DNA from: Massilia atriviolacea
Lineage (GTDB): Bacteria; Pseudomonadota; Gammaproteobacteria; Burkholderiales; Burkholderiaceae_D
Length of the DNA stretch: 64,000 nucleotides
Reading direction: 5' to 3'
Assembly: GCF_003953935.1 (NCBI RefSeq)
Contig: NZ_RXLQ01000012.1
Coordinates: 1 to 64,000 of the forward strand
In this document: positions 63,385 through 64,000 of the stretch, piece after piece
Numbering within the stretch: the first letter of the stretch is position 1
Layout: each line of letters starts with the position of its first letter
Notes under the pieces: model-generated
The model's input: only the letters and a program-made list of their open reading frames with translations
What the model was told of the DNA's origin: nothing
The model's database searches: none
Made by a program: the position numbers and the translations under genes

Positions 63385-64000
63385 GCGGCCGCCGGCAAGG
63401 GCGAGGCGGGCAGCGCCACGAATCCCGGCAAGGCTTCGATGCGCGCCAGCCAGGCCCGCAGCGCCGGATACGGCGCCAGCGCGATGCCCCCTTCCGGCGC
63501 GTGCGCCACGTAGCTGTAGCAGGCCAGGTCGGCCACGGTGGCGTGCGCGGCCGCCAGGAAGCCGCGCGCGCCCAGGTGCTGTTCCATGAAACCGAGCAGG
63601 CGCTGCGCCACGGCGCCGGCCTGGGCCAGGTCGGCCGGCACCTTCCACAGCGCGTTGGCGCGCGCCTTGGCCGGCCCGAAGGCAAGTTCGCCGGCGGCGA
63701 TCGACAGCCAGCGCTGCACGGCGGCGGCCCCGGCCGGGTCTTCGGGCAGCCAGCCGCTGCCGGGGGCGTAGCGCCTGGCCAGGTAGACCAGGATCGCATT
63801 GCTGTCGGTGACGACCAGCGCGCCATCCTGCAGCACCGGGATCTGCCCGAGCGGATTGAGCGCGCGGAAGGCGGCACTCGCGCGCACCTCGGGCGGCGCC
63901 GGCACCAAGGTGAAGGGCAGCTCCAGCATGCGCAGCAGCAGTTCGACACGGTGCACATGGCCCGACAGCGGCAGGCCGTGGAGGATCAGGGAAGTGGGTT
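63381..64000 (-). CDS. Glutathione S-transferase, 5' end cut by the window
   Basis: The visible part starts within the thioredoxin-like domain (SLILHGLPLSGHVHRVELLL), continues with LNPLGQIPVLQDGALVVTDSNAIL (glutathione site) and ends with the helical C-domain (ATVADLACYSYVAHAPEGG). The frame remains open to the window end, so the true ATG is beyond 64000. It is followed by the PNPOx-fold gene in an ATGA overlap. Confidence 0.92.
   Translation of the reverse strand, partial: PTSLILHGLPLSGHVHRVELLLRMLELPFTLVPAPPEVRASAAFRALNPLGQIPVLQDGALVVTDSNAILVYLARRYAPGSGWLPEDPAGAAAVQRWLSIAAGELAFGPAKARANALWKVPADLAQAGAVAQRLLGFMEQHLGARGFLAAAHATVADLACYSYVAHAPEGGIALAPYPALRAWLARIEALPGFVALPASPLPAAA

Overview
The window is a high-GC, gene-dense chromosomal segment of a betaproteobacterium. 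A member of the Oxalobacteraceae close to Massilia, Telluria or Duganella is the best guess. The reasons are the tRNA-Phe-like 3' end, the protein families (DUF4105, DUF4424, DUF2058, DUF6351, PsiF repeats, many GGDEF/EAL and chemotaxis proteins), large TonB-dependent receptors, and interspersed palindromes of the GGGGTCAGAGCTTTAA and GCCAGGTCTGACA types. The assignment is inference from protein resemblance, not from a marker gene.

Layout. 1-6.8 kb: a tRNA end, small hypothetical and lipoprotein genes, a DUF4105 protein, an MHYT-GGDEF-EAL c-di-GMP protein and a 25-residue membrane protein. 6.8-10.5 kb: a visibly lower-GC island with a restriction endonuclease, a C5-cytosine methyltransferase and Vsr, with a consensus-quality LexA box in front of the methyltransferase. 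It is followed by a shattered DUF4424 gene. 11.7-17.2 kb: a chemotaxis receptor, two tandem Ala/Lys-rich secreted proteins, an AraC/DJ-1 pseudogene and a DUF2058 gene. 17.5-23.7 kb: a tight type VI secretion module (VgrG, lipase effector, Tli4-like lipoprotein immunity protein, PAAR) with no secretion apparatus genes nearby. 23.7-33.2 kb: a CAP-domain protein, a DUF6351 lipoprotein, an HDOD protein, a Tat-exported phospholipase C and a second chemotaxis receptor. 33.7-38.3 kb: LLM oxidoreductase, Dps, an orphan ParA, a DJ-1 family protein and two Hsp20 proteins. 38.4-40.6 kb: a compact operon coding for a MerR regulator, GTP cyclohydrolase I and a BLUF blue-light sensor. 41.4-47.8 kb: a TonB receptor with an expanded Pro-Ala-Ala-Arg repeat, a PAS-GGDEF-EAL protein and an ammonium transporter. 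47.9-61.8 kb: a pectin and rhamnogalacturonan utilisation locus. 61.8-64 kb: a hypothetical gene, a PNPOx-fold protein and a glutathione S-transferase cut by the window end.

The pectin locus works as a unit: a FadR-type GntR regulator, a large TonB receptor for uptake, and enzymes that deacetylate (SGNH esterase, alpha/beta esterase), demethylate (pectinesterase), trim side chains (GH43) and hydrolyse unsaturated rhamnogalacturonan oligomers (GH105, with a DUF4861 partner). Four promoters in this locus share a TTG-N3 -35 element, exactly 17 bp of spacer and a TAGAAT or TAAAAT -10 element. In three of them a palindrome resembling the FadR-subfamily site TNGTNNNACNA lies inside the spacer. In the fourth a perfect match lies just upstream of the -35.

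The most interesting signals are: the MerR-FolE-BLUF operon as a candidate light switch; the FadR-type promoter set; repeat palindromes inserted in frame just after the signal peptide of two secreted pectin enzymes; a LexA box on a restriction-modification island; two arrays of a 53-70 bp repeat that run head-to-head as direct then inverted copies; and an internally deleted TonB receptor that kept its reading frame.
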